From Streptomyces canus (GTDB lineage: Bacteria; Actinomycetota; Actinomycetes; Streptomycetales; Streptomycetaceae): 64,000 bases of DNA. The notes beneath the pieces are model-generated. The model had not been told where the DNA came from. It was given only the letters and a program-made list of their open reading frames with translations, and made no database searches. Location of the stretch: positions 3,100,001-3,164,000 of the forward strand of contig NZ_JAUSWW010000001.1 in assembly GCF_030815415.1 (NCBI RefSeq), written 5' to 3'. A program made the position numbers and the translations under genes. Below, piece by piece: positions 1-7,622 of the stretch. The number at the start of each line of letters is the position of its first letter. The first letter of the stretch is position 1.

Positions 1-2
1 CA

Positions 3-1889
3 GTCGTCGACACTGGGGGCGGCACATTCACCGTCGCCGGAAACACCCGGCCCGACTGGGCGTCCGACCCCAGTGGGAAGACGGGGGCGACCGATCAGAA
101 GGCCGTGGATGACCTCAGCAAGGAAATCGAGGGCATCCTGACCAAGGCCACGGAAAGCGACACCACTGCGGCCAACGTACTCAAGCTTCTCGTGGACCAG
201 GTGAAGTACGGCTTCGCCGATGCGTCGTACGCCGATCGGGACTCTGCGGCCAAGGCCGTTGCGGCGGCTGAGAAACTGGCGAAGATGGCCAAGAACCCGG
301 CCGACATGTCTCTCGACGACATTGCCGCCTTCAACCGAACCATGGAGCTGTACAACGACGACCCCCTGTTCGCGGAGCAGTTCGCAACGCGGTTGGGTCC
401 CAAGGGGACGCTTCAGTTCTGGACCGAGATGGCCTCCGCGCACGCCGGCGCCAGAGGCTCAGAAGTCGACACGATGAAGGACCTGCAGAAGAACTTGAGC
501 CTGACCCTGGCCACGGCATCCTTCTCGGACTCGGACGCCATGCAGGACTGGAAAAAGGACCTCGTCGCCGAGCGCAACACGAACTTCCGCGCCGCGAACT
601 CCACGAACCCGGTCGGTGCCCTCGGCGCTCAGGTCATCAGCAGCCTCATGCGGGAAGGTCAGTACGACACCGAGTTCCTCGACGATTATCGGGAGAAGAT
701 TTTCAAGGCAGACAAGGGGGCGGGAGACTCAAGTACCGACGACCTGTGGGTCAAGGGCTACGACGGCCTCGACCTCGTCTTCGGTGACGGCACCGGTAGG
801 GATCCTCTGGAGGGACTGTTCGAGGGCCTCTCTCACAACCCCGAGGCGGCAACGCACGCTTTCGAGTCCAAGTCGGATCTGAACCACATGCTGGGCACCA
901 CCCTGCATACGGAACGGGGAGAGTCCCTTGGGCGAGCCCTGGAAGCCGCCGTCACTGGAGTGGCCAACGGGGACTCTACTTCCGTGGCTCCGCCGCACAG
1001 TGCTGCCCAGGTTGAGATCATGGCCAACGTCATGGAGGCAGTAGCGCAGCCTGGCGAGGGCGGGATCATGGGCATTGCGGGGACAGAGGGAGGCTCGGGG
1101 CTCGTGAGCACGGGTTTGGGTGACAGCTTCGGGAACATGGCAGCTGCTTATATGCCGGAAATCAGTCAAACACTGGCCGGCGAAGGCTCGGAATCCATCT
1201 TCCTGACGAATAGTGATGATCCTGAAGGCTTGGGCAAGGTCCGCGATGTGGTGAGATTTCTTTCTGCTGTATCCGAGGACCCTTCAGGAAGGGCAGGTAT
1301 CGTCCTTGGTGAAGGAATATACACAAGCGGCCTCATCGAATCGCACCTTGCAGACCCTTCCTTGTTCGATGGCCCCGACGAGCAGGTTCTCGAGCGTATC
1401 GGCAAGAACGCGGGGATCATTGAAGGTATCGTCGGTCATTCAGTAGCTGACGACGAAGTCCGAACCGCCGTCGAAAGTGAGCAGTCTTACAACGACGCCT
1501 TGAAAGCAAAGGGAGACTTCGCCAAAACCTGGATCGCGGTTGGCGTGACCTTCGTCGAGGTTCCTCAAGCCTATGGAGGAGCAGCAATGGGGGCCGTGGT
1601 TGGAGGAGGCGTAGGAGCCATCGCCGGAGGAGCCGTTGACCATTTGCTAGAAGGCCAGAAAATGAACGGCGCGCGAGACGGAGCTCTGTATAGCAGCGCG
1701 GGCGATCTGTACGATTCTCGCAATTCGGTCAGCAAACACACCCAGTGGGCAGCTCAAGAGAGCATCGATCGGTATCAGGTCAACCTTCCCAAGGAAGGCA
1801 CCGACGCTCTGATTGGAAATGCCGTGACCGAAGGCTGGGACGCTAGCAGTGAATTTCTGAGCAATACGAAGGAGCGTCCCCATGCCTAA
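3..1889 (+). CDS. Large ESX-locus protein of unknown function, 5' end outside window
   Basis: The reading frame is open from the first complete codon at position 3 to the TAA at 1887-1889, so the GTG at 105 need not be the true start and the gene probably begins to the left. About 628 residues are visible. They are mostly helical and acidic, without catalytic motifs I recognise. A glycine/alanine-rich hydrophobic stretch (about 1573-1640) lies near the C-terminus, like the membrane-active or linker segments of large ESX-associated proteins. It resembles the long Streptomyces proteins annotated as DUF6571-like, but that is from memory. The last 8 bases overlap the start of the next gene, so the two are probably translationally coupled. 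The adjoining ESX genes suggest an effector or accessory protein; this is inference. Confidence 0.75.
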   Translation, partial: VVDTGGGTFTVAGNTRPDWASDPSGKTGATDQKAVDDLSKEIEGILTKATESDTTAANVLKLLVDQVKYGFADASYADRDSAAKAVAAAEKLAKMAKNPADMSLDDIAAFNRTMELYNDDPLFAEQFATRLGPKGTLQFWTEMASAHAGARGSEVDTMKDLQKNLSLTLATASFSDSDAMQDWKKDLVAERNTNFRAANSTNPVGALGAQVISSLMREGQYDTEFLDDYREKIFKADKGAGDSSTDDLWVKGYDGLDLVFGDGTGRDPLEGLFEGLSHNPEAATHAFESKSDLNHMLGTTLHTERGESLGRALEAAVTGVANGDSTSVAPPHSAAQVEIMANVMEAVAQPGEGGIMGIAGTEGGSGLVSTGLGDSFGNMAAAYMPEISQTLAGEGSESIFLTNSDDPEGLGKVRDVVRFLSAVSEDPSGRAGIVLGEGIYTSGLIESHLADPSLFDGPDEQVLERIGKNAGIIEGIVGHSVADDEVRTAVESEQSYNDALKAKGDFAKTWIAVGVTFVEVPQAYGGAAMGAVVGGGVGAIAGGAVDHLLEGQKMNGARDGALYSSAGDLYDSRNSVSKHTQWAAQESIDRYQVNLPKEGTDALIGNAVTEGWDASSEFLSNTKERPHA

Positions 1890-2532
1890 TATCAGAGAAC
1901 AGATTGTCACTCAGAGGAGCACGAAGGGTATCCTTCTCAGCCTGACAGCTCTGTGCCTTGCGGGCGTCGCCATCTGGGTTGGGTACGTGCAATTCTTCAC
2001 CAATGGGCTTGAGAGTCTGCCCACCAAAATATGCGACGGAAGTGTCGACCGCGGCCTGGCCACCCAAGTGTTGCCGCCAGCACGATCAGCAGAAGAAGGG
2101 GTCAAACGTCAGAACTCAGGGGACGACCTAACATTTTACTGCCACGTCGACACCAGCAATGATTCTTCCCTCTGGAGTGAAGCGAAAGTACAACCCCTCT
2201 CCAAAGCGGATTGGCTCGAAAGCTATGGGGTAGGTGGTGGCAACAATCGAATCATTCACACCTCCGTCGATGGCATAGAAGCGGTGGCGAAGCTCGATAC
2301 CGAGCACGCAGCGGTGTATGTTTCCTGCTCGCCTCCCGGCGTCCCTTCCTATAACGCCTCTGAGGACTATGCGGTCACCACGCGGGTGGAGGCGAATGGA
2401 GACCTCAACGTGACGGGCACAGCACTGCGGCAGGTACTGACCGACTTCGCCTATCAAGTCACCAAGCACACCTACGAACTGGCCGAGTGCAAGGAACCCC
2501 GGGACTTTCCCGACCAACTGCCCCGATATTGA
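1882..2532 (+). CDS. Membrane-anchored extracellular protein, unknown function
   Basis: This 216-residue protein has an N-terminal signal anchor at about residues 16-38 (hydrophobic run from GILLSL to GYVQFF), preceded by arginine and lysine, so the rest should lie outside the membrane. The exposed part has four cysteines (in KICDG, FYCHV, VSCSP and AECKE) that could form two disulfides. The ATG at 1882 lies inside the end of the upstream gene (8-nt overlap), and the next gene starts about 9 nt after the TGA. The three genes therefore look like one operon. No family is recognised; the location suggests a partner of the upstream large protein. Confidence 0.8.
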   Translation: MPNIREQIVTQRSTKGILLSLTALCLAGVAIWVGYVQFFTNGLESLPTKICDGSVDRGLATQVLPPARSAEEGVKRQNSGDDLTFYCHVDTSNDSSLWSEAKVQPLSKADWLESYGVGGGNNRIIHTSVDGIEAVAKLDTEHAAVYVSCSPPGVPSYNASEDYAVTTRVEANGDLNVTGTALRQVLTDFAYQVTKHTYELAECKEPRDFPDQLPRY

Positions 2533-2541
2533 GGCGGAGTG

Positions 2542-3000
2542 ATGACGGACGAGGAAGTCATGCAGCAACTCAATGGTCGTGGCCGAGTTGAGCTGTTAGT
2601 CGGTCGCATCAACTCGGTGGAGCAGCACAGGATAGAGAAAATCATCCACGAAGTTGGTTACCAACTGCTGTCCATTGGCAATGCTGGCCGCATGGGCATC
2701 CTGCTCCGCTGCGAACGCAATGACGCACCCCATGCCAGACGCCGGGCCGAGCAAACCATTGCACGACTACGCGCGGGCGGCCCGCTGCTACCAGCTATTG
2801 GGGAGGCTCCACCCCCGCTACCTCCTCCGCCGCCTCCAGTCGGACCACCGCCCCCACCCCGTCAGAGCTTCCAGGCGCCTGAGGGGCCGCCTCCGCCACC
2901 CACCACCGCATCCCCGCCCCGACCCCGGATTCCACCACGCCCCGCGATCCCGCCTCCGCCACCTCCTCCCCTCGCGCAAGCCTCTTCCTCAGACGACTGA
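2542..3000 (+). CDS. Small protein with proline-rich tail, unknown function
   Basis: About 152 residues. The first 80 form a compact, probably folded domain (EEVMQQLNGRGRVELLVGRI onward); the rest is low-complexity proline with runs of PPPPPP, like the disordered tails of ESX-associated proteins. GTG (2539) and ATG (2542) are adjacent; the GAGG at 2531-2534 is better spaced for the ATG, so that start is preferred. There is no signal peptide or membrane segment. It closes the three-gene unit beginning with the large protein at the left edge. The 287 bases that follow hold no convincing gene. Confidence 0.7.
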   Translation: MTDEEVMQQLNGRGRVELLVGRINSVEQHRIEKIIHEVGYQLLSIGNAGRMGILLRCERNDAPHARRRAEQTIARLRAGGPLLPAIGEAPPPLPPPPPPVGPPPPPRQSFQAPEGPPPPPTTASPPRPRIPPRPAIPPPPPPPLAQASSSDD

Positions 3001-3150
3001 ACCGTTTGAACCGTTTGAGTACTGCGGGACTGCTGGGACAGCGCTACCGGGCAGGCAGCCCGCGAGCCATTCCATTGGCCGGCGAAAAGCGCAGAGTCGA
3101 TGATCCCGCGTGGTGCGGTAAGCCCCTCTCGCTCGACGGCACCCTGTGGT

Positions 3151-3178
3151 GAGCCAGCCACGCAAGGGCGTGTGGCTC
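3151..3178 (+). terminator. Imperfect stem-loop after the three-gene ESX accessory unit
   Basis: GAGCCAGCCACGC and GCGTGTGGCTC flank a 4-nt loop AAGG, with a small bulge in the stem. It is a plausible but weak terminator for the genes ending at 3000, lying about 150 bases after the stop. The stretch 3001-3287 also has a short direct repeat (AACCGTTTG twice near 3001-3018) and nothing else I can name. Confidence 0.35.
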
Positions 3179-3287
3179 GACAACTGATCAGCATGACTGC
3201 GCGTGAACTTCCGCTGTTTCAAAACTGGTTGAGACCTGAGCAGTTCATGCACGCGACCAGCCCAGAACCTAGGAAGGAAAGTAAGGC

Positions 3288-3563
3288 ATGATCAAAACAA
3301 TCACATGGCTCCCCGCATGCGTCGGGCTCGGCGTGATCCTTTGGCTGCTGACCAGCGCACCCGACATCAGCTCGGCCTATTCGGGACGGGCCTACTGTCA
3401 CGCCGTACTCGGCAACGATTGGAGCCCCAACTACGGATCGATGGAGGAAGGGGCGGAGACCATGTGCACCTCCTATCAGACACGACGCACTGGCTGGGCG
3501 GTGCTGGTGGCCGTGCCGACGGTGGTACTGGCAGCCGCGGGCATGCGCAAGGGGAGCGCTTGA
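3288..3563 (+). CDS. Small two-helix membrane protein
   Basis: This 91-residue protein has an N-terminal hydrophobic helix (about residues 5-24) and a C-terminal one (about 69-86). The roughly 45-residue loop between them has two cysteines (AYCHAV and TMCTSY) that could pair outside the membrane. A clear AGGAAGG ribosome-binding site precedes the ATG. No family is recognised. It stands alone, after a gap of nearly 290 bases, between the accessory operon and the convergent regulator cluster. Confidence 0.7.
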   Translation: MIKTITWLPACVGLGVILWLLTSAPDISSAYSGRAYCHAVLGNDWSPNYGSMEEGAETMCTSYQTRRTGWAVLVAVPTVVLAAAGMRKGSA

Positions 3564-3600
3564 GCTGGTCATTTGAGGCCTTGGAACTCAAAGGGCCAGC

Positions 3601-3792
3601 TCAGAGGAGGTGGTCCGCCTTGCCCGCCTTGATGTCGAGGATCATCGTGCGGAGCGCTTCGCGGGTGTCGGTGAGGTGGGCCTCCTCGGCGCCGGCTATG
3701 GCGATGTAGGCGTTGCCTTCATGGTCGGTGCCGAGGCGGAAGCAGGCCGAGCCCTCGGCGCAGAATGGGTCTTCCCACGTGATGTCTTGCAC
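3601..3792 (-). CDS. Small acidic partner protein of the HTH regulator (DUF397-position protein)
   Basis: About 63 residues, acidic, with two cysteines (FCAEGSACF). A TTG at 3819 would give a longer form overlapping the upstream regulator. The GTG at 3792 is preferred because GAGGAG sits 6 nt before it, overlapping the TGA of the regulator gene. In Streptomyces WhiJ/AbaA-type clusters a small DUF397 protein follows an HTH protein; this gene has that position and size but lacks the usual WRKSSYS-type motif. It probably binds or modulates the HTH protein as an antitoxin- or anti-regulator-like partner. This is inferred from context only. Confidence 0.7.
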   Translation of the reverse strand: MQDITWEDPFCAEGSACFRLGTDHEGNAYIAIAGAEEAHLTDTREALRTMILDIKAGKADHLL

Positions 3793-3802
3793 GAGTGTCT
3801 CC

Positions 3803-4654
3803 TCATAGCTGGGTGGCAATGCCCTGGATGAAGGTGTATGAGTCGGCAGGCGGCAGGGCGTGCTGCTCCATCCAGGCGAGCTGGGCTCGGTACTTGGACA
3901 ACTGTGCGTCCTCGTTCAGGAATTCCGGCCCATGGGCGCTGTCGATCTGCACGGTGTCGAGCCGCGGCACGGGACCCTCCATGTACACGACGGTCTGGCC
4001 AGCCCCAGGGAAAGACCCCGCGTCGAACGGAATGACGCGCAGCGACACGTTGGGCCGTTCAGTCATGGCGAGGATGTGTTCCAGTTGCGCTCGTGCAACC
4101 TTGCGTCCGCCGAACTGCATGCGCAGAGCCGACTCGTGGAGTATCCCGACGTACTCGGTGGGGTTGTCGCGCTCCAGCACGCGCTGGCGCTCCAGGCGGT
4201 GAGCGAGTCGCAGGGCGATCTCGTGCTCGGGCAGTGGCGGTAGCGCGGCCTTGAAGATGGCCTGGGCGCAGTCGCCGGTCTGAAGGAGTCCGGGCATGTG
4301 GATCAGGTGCACGGTACGCAGACGTACCGCGTGGTGCTCTAGCTCGGCAATGTCGAGGAGCCCGGCCGGGAGGCTTCCTCGGTATCTCTCCCACCAGCCC
4401 CGCTCCGCGGGTTGGGCCATCTCGGCCAGGGCGTCGACGTAGGCCTCGTCATCACAGTCACAGTTGCAGGCCAGCGTGCGAAGCCTCTCGGCGCTGATGG
4501 CACGCGTACCCGACTCGATGTTGGAGATCTTGCCTCGATCCACACCGAGCAGCCCGGCGGCGCGTTCACCCGTCATACCGGCGGCTGTGCGCAGCTTTCG
4601 CACCTCCGCGCCCAGCCGCTTCTGGCGTTCCGTCGGAGACGTCCTCGCTGCCAT
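3803..4654 (-). CDS. XRE-type HTH regulator with DUF5753/Scr1-like domain
   Basis: 283 residues. The N-terminal 60 carry a Cro/C1 helix-turn-helix (AAGLLGVDRGKISNIESG). The remainder has the features of the DUF5753 domain of Streptomyces WhiJ-like regulators (WWERYRG, IHMPGLLQT, RVIPFDAG). The ATG at 4654 is chosen over upstream starts because GGAGGGGAGGAG precedes it. The gene runs with the small protein at 3601-3792 and is divergent from the ATPase at 4901. Such trios are known developmental or antibiotic regulators in Streptomyces. Here the trio lies within the ESX locus and could control it, which is inference. The long ORF upstream of the chosen start is GC-rich readthrough. Confidence 0.88.
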   Translation of the reverse strand: MAARTSPTERQKRLGAEVRKLRTAAGMTGERAAGLLGVDRGKISNIESGTRAISAERLRTLACNCDCDDEAYVDALAEMAQPAERGWWERYRGSLPAGLLDIAELEHHAVRLRTVHLIHMPGLLQTGDCAQAIFKAALPPLPEHEIALRLAHRLERQRVLERDNPTEYVGILHESALRMQFGGRKVARAQLEHILAMTERPNVSLRVIPFDAGSFPGAGQTVVYMEGPVPRLDTVQIDSAHGPEFLNEDAQLSKYRAQLAWMEQHALPPADSYTFIQGIATQL

Positions 4655-4900
4655 GCCGCTCCTCCCCTCCAAGCCAGCCGCGCCCTGCGGGGCTTGAGTT
4701 ATCCGGACTAGGGGGCAACATAACCCCATTAGGCTCTACAGTGGGTAATGCACAAGCTACACACAGCAGTTGGCGGCCCATCGCGCGAGCCTGCCCGGAT
4801 CCTCCTTCCCTGAGAGGGGTGGGCCGCGCATCAGGGAGGCGAGCCACCGACTGCTACCGCAGGACCGTCCACACATCCGTACACCGGCATAGGAGCCGAC

Positions 4901-5395
4901 GTGTCCGTCTCTCTCTGCCCGCTGGCCCCCACCTACCCAGCCGACCCCACCACCCCCACCCCCGAAACCCTCGCCTACAGCTTCACCCTCCCTGCCGCCT
5001 TGGCCAGCCCAGCACTGGCGAGAGCAGCGACACGCGAGGTTCTCAAGGCCCACGACCTGTACGACATGCTGGACCCGGCGCTCCAAGCGGTGGGCGAACT
5101 CACGGCAATCGCCGCACAGTTCACGGAGGCCTCAGACTTCTACCTGTCCCTCCGCTACCGAGCCGGGACCCTCCGGGTGATCGTCTACGACAGTCACCCT
5201 CGCCATACCCAACCCCACCTCGCCGCAGCCTGCGACACCCGCCGCCGCGCGGCCCTTCGCGTCCTCGCCTGCGTCTGCCGTGCCTGCGACGGTGCCTGGG
5301 GGTTCGGCGAGTCCCGCGAACCGGGCGGCGGGACGCGTATGTGGACGAGACTGCCGAGGGCGAATGCGGCGGCGTACGGCGCGGGAGCCCCGTAG
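4901..5395 (+). CDS. Histidine-kinase-like ATPase domain protein (RsbW/AbaA-ORFB type)
   Basis: 164 residues, starting at a GTG preceded by AGGAG. The length, the conserved N-box region (about residues 45-75, ending in ELTAIAAQFTEAS) and the GAWGFG turn near the C-terminus fit the single-domain HATPase_c proteins abundant in Streptomyces as anti-sigma-like kinases. The classic asparagine of the N box is not obvious (ELTAIAAQ where ELVTNAV is common), so ATP binding may be altered. It is divergent from the HTH regulator and completes the HTH/small protein/ATPase trio. A hairpin follows immediately. Confidence 0.65.
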   Translation: MSVSLCPLAPTYPADPTTPTPETLAYSFTLPAALASPALARAATREVLKAHDLYDMLDPALQAVGELTAIAAQFTEASDFYLSLRYRAGTLRVIVYDSHPRHTQPHLAAACDTRRRAALRVLACVCRACDGAWGFGESREPGGGTRMWTRLPRANAAAYGAGAP

Positions 5396-5405
5396 GGGTA
5401 CAGCA

Positions 5406-5438
5406 CAGGGTGGGCACCTCCCGTGCGTGCCCACCCTG
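5406..5438. terminator. Bidirectional stem-loop between ATPase and WXG100 genes
   Basis: CAGGGTGGGCAC and GTGCCCACCCTG form a perfect 12-bp stem with a 9-nt loop. It lies between two convergent genes (ends at 5395 and 5459) and can serve both. It lacks a T tract, as is usual in Streptomyces. Confidence 0.8.
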
Positions 5439-5458
5439 GTTCTTTGAAGTGCGGGTTC

Positions 5459-5761
5459 CTACTGGAAGTAACTCGCGCCCTTCAGATCGCCGCCCCGGTA
5501 GTCACCGCCGGCGGTGTGGACCTTCTGGGAGATCTGGACCAGTGCCTGGTGGATGGCCGAGGCGTGGGTGTCCCAATCCTTGGCCTTCTTGGCGAACTCG
5601 GCGTGGGCCTCGCCGGCCCAGCCGCCGGACACGTCGAGGACGGCCTTTTTCAGGGCCTCGAGGTCTTCCTCGAGCTTCTTGGCCTGGTTACCGAGTTCGG
5701 TGGCGAGCGCGTCCATGACGCCGTACGAGACGGCAAGATCGCCGTAGTGGACTCCGGACAT
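5459..5761 (-). CDS. WXG100 family protein (EsxA/EsxB-like)
   Basis: 100 residues, the family's standard length. Two amphipathic helices flank the turn motif at residues 48-50 (GGWAGEA, W-x-G). Such proteins form helical hairpins, pair as heterodimers and leave through type VII systems. A second WXG100 gene lies 76 bases upstream on the same strand, so the two probably form the EsxA/EsxB pair; in S. coelicolor such a pair is secreted and affects sporulation. The usual C-terminal YxxxD/E export signal is not obvious, so its partner may carry the targeting role. Which one matches EsxA or EsxB cannot be decided here. Confidence 0.93.
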   Translation of the reverse strand: MSGVHYGDLAVSYGVMDALATELGNQAKKLEEDLEALKKAVLDVSGGWAGEAHAEFAKKAKDWDTHASAIHQALVQISQKVHTAGGDYRGGDLKGASYFQ

Positions 5762-5837
5762 GCTTCCCTCATTTCATTGACGATTTCGACCGGACCACCC
5801 AGCCCGGAAGCAATGCGGTTCTACGCCGCCGATGGCT

Positions 5838-6179
5838 TCAGTAGCTGTTGAGCGCCGAGGTCTTGCCGCCGAGGTCCTCCAACGAGATCTTGGTGATGTC
5901 GGCGTGGATCTGGTCCTCGAGGATGTTCTTGTCCCGGGTGTTCAGCTTCACGCCCTCGAGGAAGCCGTCGAGCATCCGGCCGATCGCGGCCATGTGGGTG
6001 TTGATTTCCGTCTGCTTCGCGTTGAAGGCGTTGGCGCCGCCGCCGGTCCACGCCTTCTCGATCATGTCGATCGTTCCCTGCAGCTGCGCCAGCGTGTTCC
6101 TCACCGAGTCGTATCGATCGATGATCGCCGTCTGAAGGACTTGGGCGTGATCGTCACTGAACTTGCGGTCTACGGCCAT
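5838..6179 (-). CDS. WXG100 family protein (second of pair)
   Basis: 113 residues with the hairpin motif WTG at 44-46 (EKAWTGGGA) between two helices, and a C-terminal extension of about 20 residues beyond the usual length. The ATG follows AAGGAG. It is encoded just ahead of the 100-residue WXG100 gene on the same strand, suggesting co-expression and heterodimer formation. The mycosin gene lies upstream (ending at 6323), so mycosin and substrates are adjacent as in ESX loci generally. Confidence 0.93.
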   Translation of the reverse strand: MAVDRKFSDDHAQVLQTAIIDRYDSVRNTLAQLQGTIDMIEKAWTGGGANAFNAKQTEINTHMAAIGRMLDGFLEGVKLNTRDKNILEDQIHADITKISLEDLGGKTSALNSY

Positions 6180-6322
6180 TTCAACACTCCTTTTCGTGAG
6201 ATCTGTGGTTCGTTTCGCGCTTCACCGACTGGAGACACGGTGTGCGTCGCGCCTTCGTACAGATGTGGTCGCCCGCTTCTGAACGGTTGTGGGTGACTGG
6301 TCAGTCGGTCGAGCGGGAGCTT

Positions 6323-7594
6323 TTATGCGCCTCGTCGGGAGCGGAACACCGCGAAGGTGCTGCCTCCGATCAGCAGGGCGGTTGCGGCGGCTCCGAGGGC
6401 GACCCACATCGTGGTGTCGTCTGATGTGTCGGAGCTTGCCCCTGCCGCCGAGGTCTGGCCGCCAGAAGTGCTTTTCCCCGGCTGCGACGAGGCTGATGCG
6501 GACGTGGAGGGCGAGTCACTCGGGTCGTCCGTGACGCCCGCCGCGTTCTCCTTGGCCAGCGGGTCGGTGTTGGCCGGACCGGGGTTGAAGTCGCTGTTCT
6601 CCAGCACCTTGCGGGGGCGGATCAGGCCGTAGCCGAGGTATGTGCTCGGGTCGTCCTTCGCCCAGTCGCGGCCGGCGGTGTCGATCAGGCTGGCGAGGAC
6701 CTGGTTGGCCGTCCAATCGGGGTGGGCGGACCAGATTAGGGCAGCGGAGGCGGAGGCGATGGCTGTGGCTTGGCTGGTGCCCTGGCCATTGCAATAGGAA
6801 CGGAAAGTGTTGTCGCACCAAGTGGGAGCATCCAGACCGGGGGAGGCCAAGTCGACGTAGTTCCCGTAGTTCGAGAACTTTCCGACCGTTCCAGATTTGT
6901 CTGCTGCGGCTACGCCCACCACGTACGGGTAGGAGGCCGGGTACCCGATGACGTTCTTTCCTTCGGCCTCGTTACCCGTGGCGGCAATCATCAACTTCCC
7001 TTTGGATTGGGCATACTTGACCGCCGCTCTCACATCGGGAAAATCGATGGCGCCGCCGAATGACATGCTAATGATCTTCGCATCGCTGTCAGCAATGGCC
7101 CTGATCACATTCCCCAGGGTCGGAGCATTCTTCTTTTCTGCCTTGCTCAAGCCCGTCAAAGCAATACGGTAAGGAACGATCTTCGCGCCCGGAGCAAGGC
7201 CCTTCAATCCGTCGTCGGCGCCCGTGCCTGCGATGAGTTCAGCCATGCTCGTCCCGTGGCCCTTGTAGTCCTCGGTCGCCTTGTAGCCAACAGCTTCAGG
7301 AACCTCATCTACGAGTACCTGGCCCTTGAGAGACGGGGTGTTGGGGTTGACTCCCGTATCGACAACGGCCACTTTGACGCCTTTACCGGTGCTCACCTTC
7401 CACATCTCGTCGGCCTTCATCGCCGACAGGTACCACTGCTGGGACTGGACATCCGCGGCTGCCGCACCCGGAGCCAGACCTGCCGACAGGACGGCCAAGG
7501 CGCCAAGCGCTGAGCAGACGGCGGAAACCCGTCTTCCGTTCCGTCCCGCGAAAGGCGCGCTCCACACGCCGCGTCGGCTGATTCCTGACACCAT
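6323..7594 (-). CDS. mycP: Type VII secretion mycosin (subtilisin-like S8 protease) 1
   Basis: 423 residues from the chosen ATG at 7594; an upstream in-frame start would overlap the preceding gene. Signal peptide at residues 20-47, then a peptidase S8 domain with the triad Asp79 (VAVVDTGVN), His113 (KGHGTSMAE) and Ser274 (GQGTSQATA), and oxyanion Asn208 (ATGNEA). A Ser/Gly-rich linker and one C-terminal membrane helix (MWVALGAAATALLIGG) ending in RSRRGA follow, the standard mycosin layout. Cys260 and Cys268 may form a disulfide. Mycosins anchor in the membrane, stabilise the ESX channel and can cleave substrates. The gene follows the PPE-like gene closely. A second mycosin is encoded at 9883-11163. 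Confidence 0.92.
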   Translation of the reverse strand: MVSGISRRGVWSAPFAGRNGRRVSAVCSALGALAVLSAGLAPGAAAADVQSQQWYLSAMKADEMWKVSTGKGVKVAVVDTGVNPNTPSLKGQVLVDEVPEAVGYKATEDYKGHGTSMAELIAGTGADDGLKGLAPGAKIVPYRIALTGLSKAEKKNAPTLGNVIRAIADSDAKIISMSFGGAIDFPDVRAAVKYAQSKGKLMIAATGNEAEGKNVIGYPASYPYVVGVAAADKSGTVGKFSNYGNYVDLASPGLDAPTWCDNTFRSYCNGQGTSQATAIASASAALIWSAHPDWTANQVLASLIDTAGRDWAKDDPSTYLGYGLIRPRKVLENSDFNPGPANTDPLAKENAAGVTDDPSDSPSTSASASSQPGKSTSGGQTSAAGASSDTSDDTTMWVALGAAATALLIGGSTFAVFRSRRGA

Positions 7595-7622
7595 GCCTCT
7601 GCCTGTCCTCACTGTTATCCCG

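Noticed and set aside
3100..3291. 63-codon ORF before the small membrane protein
   Set aside because: No ribosome-binding site, covers a possible terminator, and has no recognisable composition or motif.
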